From Mobilicoccus caccae (GTDB lineage: Bacteria; Actinomycetota; Actinomycetes; Actinomycetales; Dermatophilaceae), in NCBI RefSeq assembly GCF_030161635.1, contig NZ_BSUO01000001.1:2399199-2463198 (forward strand): a stretch of DNA of 64,000 nucleotides, read 5' to 3'. Position 1 is the first letter of the stretch. Every line of letters begins with the position of its first letter. The notes beneath the pieces are model-generated. The model was not told where the DNA came from. It saw only the letters and a program-made list of their open reading frames with translations, and made no database searches. Below, piece by piece: positions 10,075-17,805 of this stretch. The translations under genes and the position numbers were made by a program.

Positions 10075-10244
10075 ATGAGCGAACAGCCGAACGACTCGAA
10101 GAACTTCCCCCCGACGCCGACGCCGACCAGATGGCCGACCGCGACACCTCCGCGGACACCGAGGAGGACGAGACCGCCGCGGGCCCGGCAGAGCGCAACG
10201 ACCCGGGCAACGACAACCCGGCCACCACCTCACCGGTGGAATAG
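10075..10244 (+). CDS. Small acidic hypothetical protein, frameshifted
   Basis: Hypothetical protein of about 56 residues. ATG 10075 has a strong ribosome-binding site (GAGGAAGGA, 5 nt spacing) and starts MSEQPNDSKNF. The next codons run into the C run 10107-10112, after which the correct-looking frame (PPDADADQMADRDTSADTEE and on to SPVE) is the other one; adding one C joins them. The joined product is strongly acidic, Asp/Glu-rich and probably disordered. I do not recognise a family. A strong stem-loop begins 2 nt after the stop codon. Confidence 0.5.
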
Positions 10245-10245
10245 A

Positions 10246-10273
10246 GCGCACGGGGGCCGCCGCCCCCGTGCGC
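10246..10273. terminator. Bidirectional stem-loop terminator
   Basis: GCGCACGGGGGC and GCCCCCGTGCGC form a perfect 12-bp stem with a CGCC loop. It starts just after the small acidic gene and lies 40 nt beyond the lysE stop on the other strand, so it can serve both. There is no long T tract. Confidence 0.7.
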
Positions 10274-10312
10274 CCCTCCCTGCATCGACGCGGCGTCCCT
10301 CCGTTCAGGCCG

Positions 10313-10906
10313 TCACGAGAACAACAGCAGGGCGGCGATCACCAGCATCGTCACGCCCACCAGGACGTCGAGGATCTGCCACGTCCGGGGGTGGGCCAGG
10401 CGCGGGGCCAGTGCCCTGGCGCCGATGCCCAGCGTCGGGAACCACACGAGGCTGGCGAGGATCGACCCGGCGGCGAACCACCATCGGCCGGCGTCACCCT
10501 GCTGGTTGGCCACCGAGCCGAGCATCAGCACGGTGTCGAGGTACACGTGCGGGTTGAGCCAGGTCAGCGCGACGGCGGTGAGTGCCACGGATCCTGCACC
10601 GCGCGGGAGCGAGGCCGTCAGGCCACTCGCCCGGCGCGAGGACCACAGACTGCGTAGTCCGAACCACGCGAGGTAGGCCGCCCCCGCGTACTTCATGACG
10701 TCGAGCACCGCGGGATGCAGGGCGCTCACCACGCCCACACCGGCCACGCCCGCGAAGATGAGGACGACATCGCTCAACGCACAGATGGCCACCACAACGC
10801 CGACGTGTTCGCGTCGCAAGCCCTGGCGCAGGACATAGGCGTTCTGTGCGCCGATCGCGATGATCAAGGCGGCACCGGTCATGAATCCGAGGAGGAGCGT
10901 GGTCAC
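10313..10906 (-). CDS. lysE: LysE/ArgO family basic amino-acid exporter
   Basis: Inner-membrane exporter of 197 residues in the LysE superfamily, probably exporting L-lysine and/or L-arginine. It begins with GFMTGAALIIAIGAQNAYVLRQG, the first helix and signature of LysE/ArgO (the NAYVLRQG turn is highly conserved), and has about six hydrophobic segments. A second conserved block is TWLNPHVYLDT near residue 115. The start is GTG at 10906. It is divergent from a LysR-type gene in the lysG-lysE arrangement known from Corynebacterium, where the regulator with lysine or arginine activates the exporter; I infer the same control here. Confidence 0.88.
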   Translation of the reverse strand: MTTLLLGFMTGAALIIAIGAQNAYVLRQGLRREHVGVVVAICALSDVVLIFAGVAGVGVVSALHPAVLDVMKYAGAAYLAWFGLRSLWSSRRASGLTASLPRGAGSVALTAVALTWLNPHVYLDTVLMLGSVANQQGDAGRWWFAAGSILASLVWFPTLGIGARALAPRLAHPRTWQILDVLVGVTMLVIAALLLFS

Positions 10907-10951
10907 GTCACCGACGCTACGGATGCCCCCGAGATAAGACCAGCGAATGAT

Positions 10952-10967
10952 CTGAGGGATCCCTTAG
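10952..10967. promoter_or_regulatory. Near-perfect palindrome in lysE-lysG spacer
   Basis: CTGAGGGATCCCTTAG is a 16-bp palindrome with one mismatched pair, 10 nt upstream of the lysG ATG and 46 nt upstream of the lysE start. Position fits a site for LysG autoregulation or exporter activation; identity is inferred. Confidence 0.35.
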
Positions 10968-10976
10968 CGTTGCTTC

Positions 10977-11867
10977 ATGAACGTCGATCATCTCTCCGCC
11001 CTCGTTGCCGTCGTCGACGAGGGTTCGTTCGAGGCCGCGGCTCGCGCGCTGCACCTCACGCCATCGGCGGTCAGCCAGCGGATCAAGGCTCTCGAGAGAC
11101 ACCATGGCCGTGTCCTGGTGGTCCGCGCCTCGCCGTGTCGGGCAACCACGGACGGTGAGGTGCTGCTCCGGCTCGCCCGACAGGTGGCCGAGCTGCGTGC
11201 GGACGCCTACGCCGAACTCGACCCCGACCCGATGTCGCGCCGTCCCCTGCCGGTGGTCGTCAACGCCGACTCCCTCGCCACCTGGTTCGAGCCCGTGTTC
11301 GACGAGGTCGCCACCTGGCCCGACGTGGCCCTCGAATTGTTCATCGAGGTCGAGGACCACGGCACGCACTACCTGCGCACCGGCGAGGCGGTGGCGGCGG
11401 TGACGTCGGACCCGGTCGTCGTCCCCGGCTGCACGACGGAGCCCCTGGGGGTGCTGCGCTACCTGCCGATGGCCACCCCGGAGCTGGCCGAGCGACATGC
11501 TCCTGGAGGCCGGATCGACTGGGAGGGCATGCCGATGGTCCGGTTCAGCGACAAGGACGACCTGCAACACCGCCTCCTTCACAGACACGGCGTGCAGGAC
11601 CCCGCGATGCGCCACCTCGTGCCGTCCAACCAGGCGTTCTTCGCAGCGGTGCGGGCCGGCATGGGGTGGGGACTCATCTCCGAGCCGCAGCTGGGCGACA
11701 GCCTCGACACCGGCGAGCTCGTGCGGCTCGGCACCGACGAGCACATCGACGTCGAACTCGCCTGGCAGAGCTGGCGGCTCGGCTCGGAGACGACGGCACG
11801 ACTCACTCAGGCCGTCCACCGGGCGGCCCGTCGAGGCCTGCGACAAGGGGCCGGCGGCGAGCGGTGA
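10977..11867 (+). CDS. lysG: LysR-type regulator, LysG/ArgP-like
   Basis: LysR-family transcriptional regulator of 296 residues. The N-terminal winged HTH contains MNVDHLSALVAVVDEGSFE and the recognition region ALHLTPSAVSQRIKALERH; a LysR substrate-binding domain follows from about residue 90. The HTH matches the ArgP/IciA/LysG subgroup, which senses lysine and arginine. It sits divergently from lysE, the expected target, with a 70-nt spacer between starts. ATG 10977 gives the usual family N-terminus. No helix or key segment seems to be missing. Confidence 0.88.
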   Translation: MNVDHLSALVAVVDEGSFEAAARALHLTPSAVSQRIKALERHHGRVLVVRASPCRATTDGEVLLRLARQVAELRADAYAELDPDPMSRRPLPVVVNADSLATWFEPVFDEVATWPDVALELFIEVEDHGTHYLRTGEAVAAVTSDPVVVPGCTTEPLGVLRYLPMATPELAERHAPGGRIDWEGMPMVRFSDKDDLQHRLLHRHGVQDPAMRHLVPSNQAFFAAVRAGMGWGLISEPQLGDSLDTGELVRLGTDEHIDVELAWQSWRLGSETTARLTQAVHRAARRGLRQGAGGER

Positions 11868-11912
11868 GGGCGATCCCCGCCAGGTACGCGGCGACAGTGA
11901 AGATCACAGAGA

Positions 11913-11958
11913 AGACGGCAGGGAGATGGTCGTGATCACGACCATCTCCCTGCCGTCT
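11913..11958. repeat. 46-bp perfect palindrome between convergent genes
   Basis: The left half AGACGGCAGGGAGATGGTCG plus TGA is followed directly by its exact reverse complement, ending TCTCCCTGCCGTCT, with no spacer; the centre is GATC at 11934-11937. It lies between lysG (ends 11867) and hsp20 (minus strand, ends 12030). It would form a very strong hairpin or cruciform. A bidirectional terminator is the simplest role, but there is no T tract and the length and perfection are unusual. Confidence 0.7.
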
Positions 11959-12029
11959 GTCATGTCTTCTGCGCTCACCCGCGGCGGGAGTCGGCTCGCC
12001 TCACCCCTCGGCGCGGCGGGCGGAGCGGA

Positions 12030-12464
12030 TCAGGAGACCTTCTCGCCGGCGATCGTCTTGCTCGTGCCGGAGTGGCCGACGCTGATCTTGCGCGAGCGGG
12101 ACTCCTCGGCCACCGGAATGGTGAGCGTGAGGACGCCGTCGGCGTAGTCGGCGTCGATCCGGTCGAGCGCGACGCCGTAGCCCAGGGTCAGCTGCCGCGC
12201 GAACGTGCCGGAGGGACGCTCGTGGCTCAGCCACTTGATGTCGCCCTCGGGCTCGGTGCGGCGCTCGGCGCGGATGGTCATCGTCCGGTCCTCGACGTCG
12301 ATGTCGATCGTGCTCGGGTCGACGCCGGGCAGGTCGATGCGCGCGATGAAGTCCTCACCGGACCGGTAGAGGTCCATGGGCATGGCAGCCGAGGCAGGCG
12401 TGCGGGTGGCCTGCTGGGAGAAGAACCGGTCGAGGTCGCGGAACGGGTCGAACTGCGTGGTCAT
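12030..12464 (-). CDS. Hsp20/alpha-crystallin small heat-shock protein
   Basis: ATP-independent holdase chaperone of 144 residues. After a short N-terminal arm (MTTQFDPFRDLDRFF) the alpha-crystallin domain runs from about residue 30 to 130, with DFIARIDLPGVDPSTIDIDV, FARQLTLGYGV and DADYADGVLTLTIP, followed by a short tail. The ATG at 12464 follows GAAGGAGGT with ideal spacing, so a longer upstream frame is rejected. A HAIR-like inverted repeat lies about 45 nt upstream, implying control by the repressor HspR as for other actinobacterial heat-shock genes. It converges on lysG, with the long palindrome between. Confidence 0.93.
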   Translation of the reverse strand: MTTQFDPFRDLDRFFSQQATRTPASAAMPMDLYRSGEDFIARIDLPGVDPSTIDIDVEDRTMTIRAERRTEPEGDIKWLSHERPSGTFARQLTLGYGVALDRIDADYADGVLTLTIPVAEESRSRKISVGHSGTSKTIAGEKVS

Positions 12465-12508
12465 GAGATACCTCCTTCGGAAGCCGGGTCCCATCGACCC
12501 GACTGCTT

Positions 12509-12529
12509 CATGAGTGGGAACGACTCAAC
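12509..12529. promoter_or_regulatory. HAIR-like element (HspR operator) upstream of hsp20
   Basis: CATGAGT and ACTCAAC are separated by seven bases, closely matching the HspR inverted repeat CTTGAGT-N7-ACTCAAG, with the TGAGT/ACTCA core intact. It is 45-65 nt upstream of the Hsp20 start, where a repressor would cover the promoter. No hspR gene is in the window. Confidence 0.65.
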
Positions 12530-12721
12530 TTTATGGAGCATTCCCAACGCAGTCCAGTGATCTGAGCCACATGTGGCCGCCGCAACGGGCACCTGTCCAG
12601 GGTCCCCGGAGCGCCACCACCCGAGGCGTTCGTACCCCCGTAACTCGCCACGGGCCTGCATGAGAGCACGACGAAAAGGGTAGAGACATCGGGAGAGTCA
12701 CCCGACGAAAGGAGCCCTCTC

Positions 12722-13264
12722 ATGGCCGACATCACCGGCAAGAAGATCGCCTTCCTCCTGACCGACGGAGTCGAGCAGCCCGAACTCACCCAGCCCTGGG
12801 AAGAGGTGGAGAAGGCGGGCGCCACCCCCGTTCTGGTCTCCCCCAAGAGCGACTCGCTCACCGCGATGAAGGGCGACTGGGACCACGCCGACAGCTTCGA
12901 CGTGAACGTCCAGGTCAAGAACGCGAAGGCGAGTGACTACGACGCCCTCGTGCTTCCCGGAGGCACGGTCAACGCCGACACCCTGCGTATCGACCAGGAC
13001 GCCCGAGCCTTCGTCAAGCAGTTCTTCGAGGCCGACAAGCCGGTGGCCTCGATCTGCCACGGGCCGTGGATCCTCATCGACGCCGGGGTCGCGGACGGCA
13101 GGAGGATGACGTCCTACGAGTCGATCTCGACCGACCTCCGCAACGCGGGAGTCGAGTGGGTCGACCAGGAGGTCGTCGTCGACGGCAAGCTGGTGACCAG
13201 CCGCAACCCCGGTGACCTCGACGCCTTCTGCGCCGCCTTCATCGAGCAGGTCGCCGCGCACTGA
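12722..13264 (+). CDS. DJ-1/PfpI family class I glutamine amidotransferase-like protein
   Basis: PfpI-type protein of 180 residues in the DJ-1 superfamily, with general stress or deglycase roles proposed for relatives. It shows KKIAFLLTDGVEQPELTQPW at the start, YDALVLPGG near residue 80 and the nucleophile-elbow SICHGPW near 110, where Cys and the following His form the catalytic pair. The ending NPGDLDAFCAAFIEQV is also typical. GAAAGGAG lies upstream of the ATG. It is monocistronic: divergent from hsp20 and closed by a hairpin at 13280. YraA/YhbO-like is the likely subgroup. Confidence 0.9.
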   Translation: MADITGKKIAFLLTDGVEQPELTQPWEEVEKAGATPVLVSPKSDSLTAMKGDWDHADSFDVNVQVKNAKASDYDALVLPGGTVNADTLRIDQDARAFVKQFFEADKPVASICHGPWILIDAGVADGRRMTSYESISTDLRNAGVEWVDQEVVVDGKLVTSRNPGDLDAFCAAFIEQVAAH

Positions 13265-13279
13265 CGATCCCGCACGTAC

Positions 13280-13310
13280 TCGGCCCCGATGCCGCGAGGA
13301 TCGGGGCCGA
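13280..13310 (+). terminator. Stem-loop terminator after PfpI gene
   Basis: TCGGCCCCGAT and ATCGGGGCCGA form an 11-bp perfect stem with a 9-nt loop, 16 nt after the stop codon. No T tract follows. Confidence 0.6.
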
Positions 13311-13341
13311 ACGTGACCCTTCTTGCGCCGTCGAGGTCGCC

Positions 13342-13863
13342 ATGCCAGCACACTGCGCCGGGCCCGTGCCGGCCCGCCGCCCTTCCTTGATCCTCCGCTG
13401 CATCGCGGGGGCGGCCGTTCTCGGCGTACTCGCCCTGACCGGCTGCGGCGTCATCCCGGCCGATCCCGACCACACCCTCGACCGGGTGCGCGCCACCAAG
13501 GTGCTGCGCCTCGGGGCGTCCGACAACCCACCCTTGGTCGTCGTCGAGGACACGGCCGACGCCCCGACCGGCAGCGAGCCCGACCTCGCGCGGGGGTTCG
13601 CCGAACGTCTCGGTGTGGAGGTCGAGTGGGTCGTCGGCGGCGAGTCCGAACTCGTCGGCAAACTCGAGGACGGGGAGGTCGACATGATCGTCGGAGGTCT
13701 GCTGAAGTCCTCGCCGTGGGAGAAGCGCGCGAGTCTCACCCGTCCGTACGCCACCACCGACGGCCCCGACGGCATCGAGCGGAAGCACGTCATGGCGGTC
13801 CCGCTCGGCGAGAACGCGATGTTGTCCGAGCTCGAGCGCTACCTGGACGAGGTGGCCCCGTGA
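13342..13863 (+). CDS. Short substrate-binding lipoprotein (SBP family 3-like)
   Basis: Lipoprotein of 173 residues with a signal peptide whose lipobox is LALTGC near residue 34, so it should be anchored on the outer face of the membrane. The mature part resembles the first lobe of an amino-acid-type binding protein: LRLGASDNPPLVV, ARGFAERLGVEVEWV and LEDGEVDMIVGGLLKS. It then goes straight to an ending (RKHVMAVPLGENAMLSELER), so it is much shorter than the usual 250-300 residues. Its TGA overlaps the GTG of the following CDF transporter, implying translational coupling. No ABC permease or ATPase is nearby, so a role as partner of the transporter or as a sensor is inferred. Confidence 0.65.
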   Translation: MPAHCAGPVPARRPSLILRCIAGAAVLGVLALTGCGVIPADPDHTLDRVRATKVLRLGASDNPPLVVVEDTADAPTGSEPDLARGFAERLGVEVEWVVGGESELVGKLEDGEVDMIVGGLLKSSPWEKRASLTRPYATTDGPDGIERKHVMAVPLGENAMLSELERYLDEVAP

Positions 13864-14846
13864 CGAGGCACCGCATCACGAGCTTCGGCGACACCACCCT
13901 GCCGGAGGAACAGCAGCGCAGCCTGCGCCGCGCGATCCGCGTGCAGATCGTCGGTTTGATCTACCTCCTGTCGTGCGTGGTCGTCGTGGCCCTGGTCATG
14001 GGTAGCTCGCAGGCGATGAAGGTCGCATGGATCGAGGATCTGCTCTCACTCATCCCGCCGATCGCGTTCCTGGTGGCCGCACGCTTCGCCCGGCGCGAGC
14101 ACTCGCGCGAGCATCCGTACGGGTTCCACCGCGCGGTCGGCTCGGGCCATCTCGCAGCCGCCGTGGCGCTGTTCGCGATGGGCGTCTTCCTCGTCATCGA
14201 CTCCGCCTCGGGGTTGGTCCGCGCCGAGCATCCCCCGATCGGCACCCTGCAGCTCTTCGGCCACACCGTCTGGGCGGGGTGGCCGATGATCGCCGCGATG
14301 GTCTATACCGGCATCGGTCCGGTCGTCCTCGGCCGGATGAAGATGCCGCTCGCCGAGACCCTGCACGACAAGGTCCTCTACGCCGACGCCGACATGAACA
14401 AGGCCGACTGGATGACTGCGCTCGGCGCGGTGCTCGGGATCCTCGGGATCGGGATCGGCTGGTGGTGGGCCGACGGGGTCGCCGCTCTCGCCATCTCCGC
14501 GAGCGTGCTCCACGACGGCATCACGCAGATCCGCAACGCCACCAGGGGACTCATGGACGGTCGTGCCCGCCGGTTCGACGACTCCGCGCCGCACCCGGTC
14601 ATCGCCCGCGTGGAGCAGCTCGTGGGCCGCGCCGACTGGGTCGAGGACGTCGGGGTGCGCATCCGCGATCAGGGCCACCTGTTCCACACGGAGGTCTTCG
14701 TCGTGCCACGCGAGCGTGTCGCTCGCCTCGAGCAGCTCGAGCGGATGCGGGAGGAGATCGTCGCTCTGGACTGGAAACTCCACGATGTCGTCGTGGCACC
14801 TGTCGCGGTGGTGCCGGAGAACCTGCGCGCGCCACAACGGGAATGA
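13860..14846 (+). CDS. Cation diffusion facilitator (CDF) family transporter
   Basis: Membrane metal or cation efflux protein of 328 residues. The N-terminus is polar (RHRITSFGDTTLPEEQQ), followed by about six hydrophobic helices: IVGLIYLLSCVVVVALVMG, DLLSLIPPIAFLVAARF, AAVALFAMGVFLVIDSASG and later ones around residues 140-215. Asp-rich YADADMNKADW precedes a late helix and is the candidate metal-binding region. The soluble C-terminal part (about 220-328) looks like the CDF cytoplasmic domain. It starts with GTG at 13860 inside the stop of the lipoprotein gene. The metal is not predictable. An in-frame upstream extension exists but runs antiparallel to nothing conserved and is rejected. Confidence 0.8.
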   Translation: MTRHRITSFGDTTLPEEQQRSLRRAIRVQIVGLIYLLSCVVVVALVMGSSQAMKVAWIEDLLSLIPPIAFLVAARFARREHSREHPYGFHRAVGSGHLAAAVALFAMGVFLVIDSASGLVRAEHPPIGTLQLFGHTVWAGWPMIAAMVYTGIGPVVLGRMKMPLAETLHDKVLYADADMNKADWMTALGAVLGILGIGIGWWWADGVAALAISASVLHDGITQIRNATRGLMDGRARRFDDSAPHPVIARVEQLVGRADWVEDVGVRIRDQGHLFHTEVFVVPRERVARLEQLERMREEIVALDWKLHDVVVAPVAVVPENLRAPQRE

Positions 14847-14912
14847 GGCCTTGCGGGGCTGCGCGGACGGTGAAACGATCCAGCGCACCCGAGCCGAGCG
14901 AAGGGAACCCCT

Positions 14913-16460
14913 GTGCCGAACCGCCCCGCCCTCCCGTGGGTCCGCACCCTGTCCACCGCTGCCGTCCTCGCCATGGCGACGACCACACTCACCCCGACGA
15001 TCGCGACCTCTGCCGGCAAGGACTCCCCGGTTCCCGACAGCGCGGTGCTGAGCGCCGACTGCCTCGACCCCGACATCGACCTGTCCGTCGAGGAGCGTCG
15101 CCTGGCTGCGCGTCTGCCGGACCCGAAGGACCCCTCACGCCTGGCGTCCCGGACGTTCGCCGCAGGCATGATCTCCGGTGGCGGATTCGAGCGGTTCGCT
15201 CCACGAGTGGTCGAACGTCTGTGCCAGACACGTGATGCCCGGTCGGCCCAGCGGCTCGCCGCCCAGGAGGGCACGCGGCTCTGGAAGGCCGCCGTCGCCC
15301 GCGTCCAGTCCACCGGCGCGGTCAAGGGCGATCTGCCCCGCAGCGACGACCGTCCGCTCTACTGGGCCCGGCTGCAGGTCACGGCCGCCCTCCGCCAGTG
15401 GCAGCCGGCGCGCGGTCTCACCGACGCCCAGCGCGAGTCGGTCATCGAGACCTTCGAGAAGGCCTCCCGCGGCATGACCGACATCTCCTACCCGGCCGGG
15501 CGGAACACCGCACGCGTCCTGGTCAGCGGATTCGACCCCTACACCCTCGACGGTGGCCCCGCCGGCAGCGCACCCGGCGCCGCCGGCAACAACATCCGTC
15601 ACGGAAACCCCTCGGGTGCCACCGCGCTCGCGGTCGACGGCACCGTGCGCGTGGGCAAGGACGGCCGCCGCCAGGTCATCCACGGCTACATGCTGCCGGT
15701 GAACTTCACCGAGTTCACGGCCGGCTGGGTGGAAGACACCGTCGGACCCCACATGCGGGCCGGGACGCGCTCGTTGACGGCCTCGTTCACCGTCAGCCAG
15801 GGCCGCGAGGGCCGCTTCGACCTCGAGGTGTGGAACGGGCGCTACCGCGGCGTCACCCCCGGCAACGACGGCAGCCGGCCGTGCCCCGTCATCGACGGCA
15901 CCGCGCAGATCGCCGAGAACAACCCCGGCTGCAACACCACCGTCCCCGCCCGCTGGGGCGGCCCGCGCGCGTTCGACCTGCACAACCCGCCGCAGTGGAC
16001 CACGGCCTCCCTCCCCTTCGAGCGGATGATCGCGGGCGGCACCGGCGCGCAGGTCACGCCACCGCCCGGCGCACCGTCGGCGCCCAAGACCGGGTTCCCG
16101 GTCATCCGCAACACGGCCTACACCGAGTTCCCCGACTGCTCCTCGCCCGAGCGCGTGGCCCGCAATGCGGCACCGGAAGGGTCGATCGACCCGGCCCAGC
16201 CCGGGGTCCCGCCGGCGAAGGACTCGTGCGCGTTCGCCGGTGGCGGCGGCAACTACCTCTCCAACGAGTCCGGATACCGCAACACGCTCCTGCGGGATCG
16301 GCTCGGGCGTGACATCCCGGCCGGGCACATCCACACGCCGATCATGCAGCACTTCGAGAAGACCAACCTCTACGCACCGAGCGACGCGAGCTTCGACGCC
16401 TGGCGTCAGGCGATCGTCACCCAGACCGTGGCGCTGATCCACGTGGGCGCCGAGCGCTGA
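14913..16460 (+). CDS. Secreted pyroglutamyl-peptidase-I-like protein with Ser in place of Cys
   Basis: Exported protein of 515 residues with a Sec signal peptide (about residues 1-34). From residue 200 it resembles C15 pyroglutamyl peptidases: RVLVSGFDPY (204-210), NPSG (232-235), LPVNFTEF (261-268), then AGGGGNYLSNESGY (442-455) and GHIHTP (471-476). In family members the equivalent of the last two blocks is AGxxxCN and GFIHxP, holding the catalytic Cys and His. Here Ser450 stands where Cys is expected. The 200-residue N-terminal part is not recognised, and the core has a long insertion. Either the serine acts as nucleophile or the protein no longer cleaves. GTG 14913 follows GAAGGG. A strong terminator follows. 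Confidence 0.65.
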   Translation: MPNRPALPWVRTLSTAAVLAMATTTLTPTIATSAGKDSPVPDSAVLSADCLDPDIDLSVEERRLAARLPDPKDPSRLASRTFAAGMISGGGFERFAPRVVERLCQTRDARSAQRLAAQEGTRLWKAAVARVQSTGAVKGDLPRSDDRPLYWARLQVTAALRQWQPARGLTDAQRESVIETFEKASRGMTDISYPAGRNTARVLVSGFDPYTLDGGPAGSAPGAAGNNIRHGNPSGATALAVDGTVRVGKDGRRQVIHGYMLPVNFTEFTAGWVEDTVGPHMRAGTRSLTASFTVSQGREGRFDLEVWNGRYRGVTPGNDGSRPCPVIDGTAQIAENNPGCNTTVPARWGGPRAFDLHNPPQWTTASLPFERMIAGGTGAQVTPPPGAPSAPKTGFPVIRNTAYTEFPDCSSPERVARNAAPEGSIDPAQPGVPPAKDSCAFAGGGGNYLSNESGYRNTLLRDRLGRDIPAGHIHTPIMQHFEKTNLYAPSDASFDAWRQAIVTQTVALIHVGAER

Positions 16461-16468
16461 GTCCCTCG

Positions 16469-16506
16469 ACCGGACGCCCGCGGCCCTGTGGCCGGGGGCG
16501 TCCGGT
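16469..16506 (+). terminator. Stem-loop terminator
   Basis: ACCGGACGCCC and GGGCGTCCGGT form an 11-bp stem, with a further GGCC/GGCC pairing inside the loop. It starts 8 nt after the stop of the secreted protein gene. Confidence 0.75.
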
Positions 16507-16545
16507 CCGCGTCTGCGGCCCGCCATCCGCACTCGATCACACGAC

Positions 16546-16558
16546 GTGACGACGTCAC
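16546..16558. promoter_or_regulatory. GTGACG-A-CGTCAC inverted repeat upstream of GPP34 gene
   Basis: Perfect six-base arms around one base, 58 nt upstream of the GPP34 ATG, in the only upstream region of that gene. A dimeric-regulator site is plausible; the regulator is unknown. Confidence 0.35.
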
Positions 16559-16615
16559 GGTCGCTGATGACGAATGTCAGGACGTGGCCCACCGGGCCCG
16601 TCATACCGTGAAGAC

Positions 16616-17289
16616 ATGTTGATCGCCGAAGAACTCTTCCTCCTGCTGACCAGGGACGACGGTCGTCGCGAGAGTGGCGCGACCTACGCCGCCTACGGTC
16701 TGGCTGCAGCCAACATCACCGATCTCGTTCTGCGTGAACGAGTCACGTTGAGCGAGGACAAGGATCCCCGCCTCAGCATCGTCGATCCCTCGCCCACCGA
16801 CCACCCCGTCCTCGATGATGCCCTCGCGCGCCTGCGCGACAAGGACGGCAAGAAGATCTCCTCCTCGTCGTCGACGGCAAGGTGGCCGCCGAGAAGCAGG
16901 TCGTCGCCTCGCTTGAACGCTCCGGCGCGATCTCGGTCGAGGAGCAGCGGATGCTCGGAATCGTGCCGGAGAAGCGTCCGGTCGCCGACCCCACCCCGGA
17001 GCGGCACGTGCGCGAGCGCCTGCGCGTCGCGCTGCAGGGCGCCGAGGTGACGCCCAGGGAGGCGACGCTCCTCTCGATCCTCCAGGGCCTCGACGTGGCG
17101 CACAAGGTGCTCGCCGAGGAGTCCGGCGGCATGAGCAAGAAGGAGCTCAAGGCCCGCATCGAGGTCGTCTCGCAGAACATGACGACCGGTGAGGCGGTGA
17201 GTGCCGCCGTGACCAGGGCCGTGGCCGCCATGAACGCCGCGATGATGACCGCCGTCATGGTGCCCGTCATCACGTCCTCCTCGAGCTGA
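16616..17289 (+). CDS. GPP34 family phosphoprotein (GOLPH3-like), frameshifted
   Basis: Cytoplasmic protein of 224 residues after repair, belonging to GPP34, whose eukaryotic members bind PI4P at the Golgi and whose many actinobacterial members have no settled function. It opens MLIAEELFLLLTRDDG, the family signature, and continues with YGLAAANITDLVL, VLDDALARL and later DVAHKVL. The frame breaks near 16860-16866; one extra C gives GKKISSLVVDGKVAAEKQV and joins the halves. The C-terminus is Ala/Met-rich (AVAAMNAAMMTAVMVPVI) and hydrophobic, perhaps a membrane-associating helix. It is separated from the upstream gene by a terminator and followed at 40 nt by a DoxX-like gene. Confidence 0.82.
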
Positions 17290-17329
17290 GCGGCGGACGC
17301 ATCCCACGCTTCGCCCCTACCCTGGAGTC

Positions 17330-17728
17330 ATGACCCTGCCGACCCTCCAGCGTCGTCGCGCCGATCGCACCGCCCGCTTCCTGACCGTCCTGTGCGCAGG
17401 CATGGGAGTGCTGCACTTCGTCAAGCCCGAACCGTTCGACGAGATCATCCCCGCGTCTCTCCCCGGATCACCGAGGGCGTGGACCTACGGCTCAGGCGTC
17501 GTGGAGGTGGCCACGGCGGCCCTCCTCGCGGCGCCGAGGACGCGACGCCTCGGCGGGCGGGTCGCGACCGCGCTGTTCGCCGGGGTCTTTCCCGGAAACG
17601 TGCAGATGGCGTGGAACTGGCGTCGGCGTCCCTGGTATCTGCAGGTGGTGTCACTCGGCCGACTCCCGTTGCAGGCGGACCTGATCCGGCGGTCCGAGTT
17701 CGTTCACCGTCACGCCTCCCGAACCTGA
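17330..17728 (+). CDS. DoxX-like membrane protein
   Basis: Membrane protein of 132 residues with four likely helices. It matches the DoxX-like family in GVLHFVKPEPFDEIIPASLP near residue 25, YGSGVVEVATAALLAAP near 52 and GVFPGNVQMAW near 85. Members are small integral membrane proteins linked in some cases to redox or quinone processes; the role here is unknown. ATG 17330 follows CTGGAG. It is 40 nt downstream of the GPP34 gene and may be co-transcribed. Confidence 0.82.
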   Translation: MTLPTLQRRRADRTARFLTVLCAGMGVLHFVKPEPFDEIIPASLPGSPRAWTYGSGVVEVATAALLAAPRTRRLGGRVATALFAGVFPGNVQMAWNWRRRPWYLQVVSLGRLPLQADLIRRSEFVHRHASRT

Positions 17729-17805
17729 GGTGACGTCGAAGGCGCAGGCCCGGTCGGCGACTCGACCCGCTGTTTGACGTCGGCCGAACCCGGGTAGTTG
17801 CGGGC

